64,000 bases of DNA, from NCBI GenBank assembly GCA_026770575.1, contig MU657199.1:78786-142785 (forward strand). Reading direction: 5' to 3'. Source of the stretch: Pelagophyceae sp. CCMP2097 (Eukaryota > Sar > Pelagophyceae). Under the pieces are notes generated by a model. The model made no database searches, had not been told where the DNA came from, and saw only the letters and a program-made list of their open reading frames with translations. Position numbers and translations under genes: made by a program. Shown piece after piece: positions 62,077-64,000 of the stretch (position 1 is the first letter of the stretch; every line of letters starts with the position of its first letter).

Positions 62077-63586
62077 CTAGGAGATTGCACAGTTTGCCGG
62101 CGCGGCGGCGAGCGCCCTCGTCGTCTCGGCGGCGGCGGCGAGGAGGAGTTCGCTTTCGTCTTGCGACTCGAGCGCCGCCTCGGAAATGGGCTTGAGCTGT
62201 GGTTCCACCTGGCGCGGGCGGTCGGAAGAATCTGGCCTCTGCGGGGCCGCCCGCGACTCTAGTTTGCACAGTCCATTCGACCGCAACGGTGTTCCAACTT
62301 TGCAGCGCCAGACGCGGCACCATACCTTTGCTACGAGGTCGTCTCGCATCGGGGGCTGCTTGTACGCCGAGCTGCACGCGATGCAGGCCAGGAGCGCGGC
62401 GGCGCCCGCGGGAGTCGCGTGCTTTTCTAGGAACGCGACCGCGAGGAGCACTGTTCCGAGCTTGTTCGCCACGCCGATCAACGTGTACGCCGTCGCCGAG
62501 ACCAGGCTGCGGCAGACCCAGCCTAACGAATTTTGATGCAACCGAGCACACCGTCCGTTTGGAGCGCACCGGAGTAGCCGATGAGCGTGGCCACCAGACA
62601 GGACAGGAAGAACACAGTCGCGCCGCCGGCGGAGAGGCCTTTCAGCTGCTGCGGCAGGTCGTCGAGCTCGCCGCGCGCTGCCGCGACGGCGCAGAGGAGC
62701 GGCAGCGCCAGCGTGTTTGTGAGAAAGACGCTCTCCCACACCCCAGCGCGCACCGACGAAACCAAGTGCTTCCCAAACGTCATCTCGAAGCAGATGAGCA
62801 CAAAGTAGACGGCGCACCACGTGTAGCCCGCGGCGCCCTCGACGAGGAACTGCGCGTCCGTGAAGACGTAGCCCCCGGCCGCGAGCGCCGTACCGCCCAA
62901 AGCCGCAATGGATTTCCATCCGGGCACGGCGCGCCCGAGGAAGAGCCAATCCAAAGCGCAGACGGCGATGGGCGTCGCGGCTCGAAACACGATAAACGTT
63001 TCGACGTTGGAGTGACGGAGCGCCATCACAGATGAGTAGATCGACCCCACGAACGCAAATACATATAAACCAAACAGCCGCAGCTTGCGCGCCTCGCACC
63101 TACGGTGCGGCGACGCCGTCTGCCGCTCAGAGGCGCCGTGTGCCCTCCGTTTGCACCGCCGTTCGCCGGACTTCCTCGAAGGGCTTCCGAGTCGCGGGCG
63201 CCGCTCCGCGCTGCCCAATGGAGCACAAGTTGCAGGCGCGCAAAAGAAGGCACGTCGCCGACGCAAAGGAGAGTTGTAGGACCACCACCGCGCCCGGCCG
63301 CAGGCCCAGCGTGCCGACCTACGCAGGGCGTCTCACGAGGCGCGCCGACTCGTCTGGCGCTGCCCCTCGGCCGCGTCGCAACGGTCGCGTTTCGACGCAC
63401 GGCGTATTTGTTCAGGAAGAGGAGCGACGAGGAGCAGAGGCAGTAGAAGAGGACGGATAAGAAGATCTTGGGAGCCGGGGGCTCCGGCTGCGCCTTTGGC
63501 CGCAGAGGCGCAGAGGGCACGGCCGCGTCGGAAACGCCGTTGCCTTCGCCGCGCGCCAGCTTCGTCGCCGCGCGCCCTAGCTGCAT
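62077..63586 (-). CDS. Nucleotide-sugar transporter, GDP-sugar (GONST3/4-like) type
   Basis: Golgi drug/metabolite-superfamily antiporter of the NST/TPT group. Five exons (63586-63401, 63318-63157, 63092-62570, 62522-62326, 62208-62077), 399 residues, in frame. Ten hydrophobic segments. Diagnostic stretches are LFLNKYAVG (first helix end), NVETFIVFRAATPIAV, DWLFLGRAVPG, WESVFLTNTLALPLL, SLVSATAYTLIGVANK and KQPPMR near the end, all close to plant GDP-sugar transporters. The predicted substrate (GDP-mannose, -fucose or -galactose) is inference. Junction 62569/62523 (47 nt intron) restores GYSG|WVCRSLVSAT; reading a 29-nt intron instead would insert seven residues. C-terminal tail is Glu/Ala-rich and unrelated to known signals. 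Confidence 0.85.
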
Positions 63587-64000
63587 CGCGACCGTGGAGA
63601 GCGTCGACGAGGACCGCGGTAAGCGGACTCGCGCGAGCGCCTTAGGCTTCGCCAAACGTTTCTTTCGGCGATAGAGGGATCGATCAAGTTTGAGAATCGT
63701 ACAGATGGGTGGTCCCACGGGGTTGTTTATAGGTGGTCCTCCTTTTTAGGTCTCGTAATGGGGCAATTCGGTGGTTACGTAAATCATCGCCAAATAAACG
63801 GGGCACTTCGCGATCGGTGGTTCTGCTTTTCGCGCTTTCCTTATATGGAGAATTTCTCCATGGAGAGTTTTCAGTTGAGTCGTCCGTTGGGTCTTCATTA
63901 TATGGCGCTGTTTGATGCCCGGAGGTCGGCGGGGCGTTCGGGGCGGCAAGGGGGTGCCAGCGCGCTCTCTTGCGCCGAGATTTGAGACGTTTTTTTATTT
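63587..64000. other. Window-end spacer, no supported gene
   Basis: 414 bases upstream of the transporter start. Becomes AT-richer after 63720. Short frames have no domain content. Confidence 0.4.

Noticed and set aside
62523..62551. Very short 29-nt intron in the sugar transporter
   Set aside because: A 47-nt alternative (62523-62569) rebuilds the family sequence GYSG|WVCRSLVSAT, so the tiny intron is unnecessary.

Overview
The window is nuclear DNA of a eukaryotic alga. It is very GC-rich in its genes. Coding regions are broken by about sixty short introns, mostly 42-162 nt, almost all GT-AG with the acceptor followed by G. Several proteins carry a signal peptide followed by a plastid transit-like start (SSALLAP, GSAAAF), as in algae with secondary red plastids. 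This gene mix (hybrid histidine kinases, MYND/Sel1 proteins, PT-rich surface proteins, PIG-S, ABCC transporter) fits a stramenopile such as a pelagophyte (Aureococcus-like). The species is inference, not read from the sequence.

Layout. 1-8 kb: end of an MFSD5-like transporter, a small inverted-repeat element, a membrane hybrid histidine kinase, then an AT-richer repeat island with a foldback element and a SINE-like element. 8-14.5 kb: a hypothetical protein with a mitochondrial-type N-terminus, a large FKP-repeat protein, an acidic low-complexity protein and an RNF126-like zinc finger/RING protein. 14.8-18.9 kb: two tandem secretory SET-domain genes split by an inverted second copy of the SINE-like element, which holds a 595-base assembly gap. 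19-24.7 kb: PIG-S, isochorismate synthase and the splicing factor CWC21. 24.9-30 kb: an F-box-like/WD40 protein, a 2OG-Fe(II) oxygenase and three small genes. 30.3-38.8 kb: an ABCC transporter, a T1/BTB-kelch protein and a seven-exon plastid protein. 39.6-48.8 kb: mitochondrial enoyl-CoA hydratase divergent from plastid anthranilate phosphoribosyltransferase, a proline-rich protein, UDP-sugar epimerase and a ubiquitin-like fusion. 49-64 kb: a double-hotdog thioesterase divergent from a MYND/Sel1 protein (with a decayed Sel1 copy beside it), a giant EF-hand protein, a CBS/PB1 membrane protein, a surface SGNH hydrolase and a GDP-sugar-type transporter.

The genes do not form a single pathway. 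Themes are plastid chorismate use (isochorismate synthase and anthranilate phosphoribosyltransferase), secretory or surface biology (PIG-S, nucleotide-sugar transporter, UDP-sugar epimerase, SGNH surface enzyme, secreted SET enzymes) and calcium or phosphorelay signalling. Exon structures were built by hand from open frames, splice signals and family alignment. Where joined lengths are stated as checked, the total is a multiple of three and ends in a stop.
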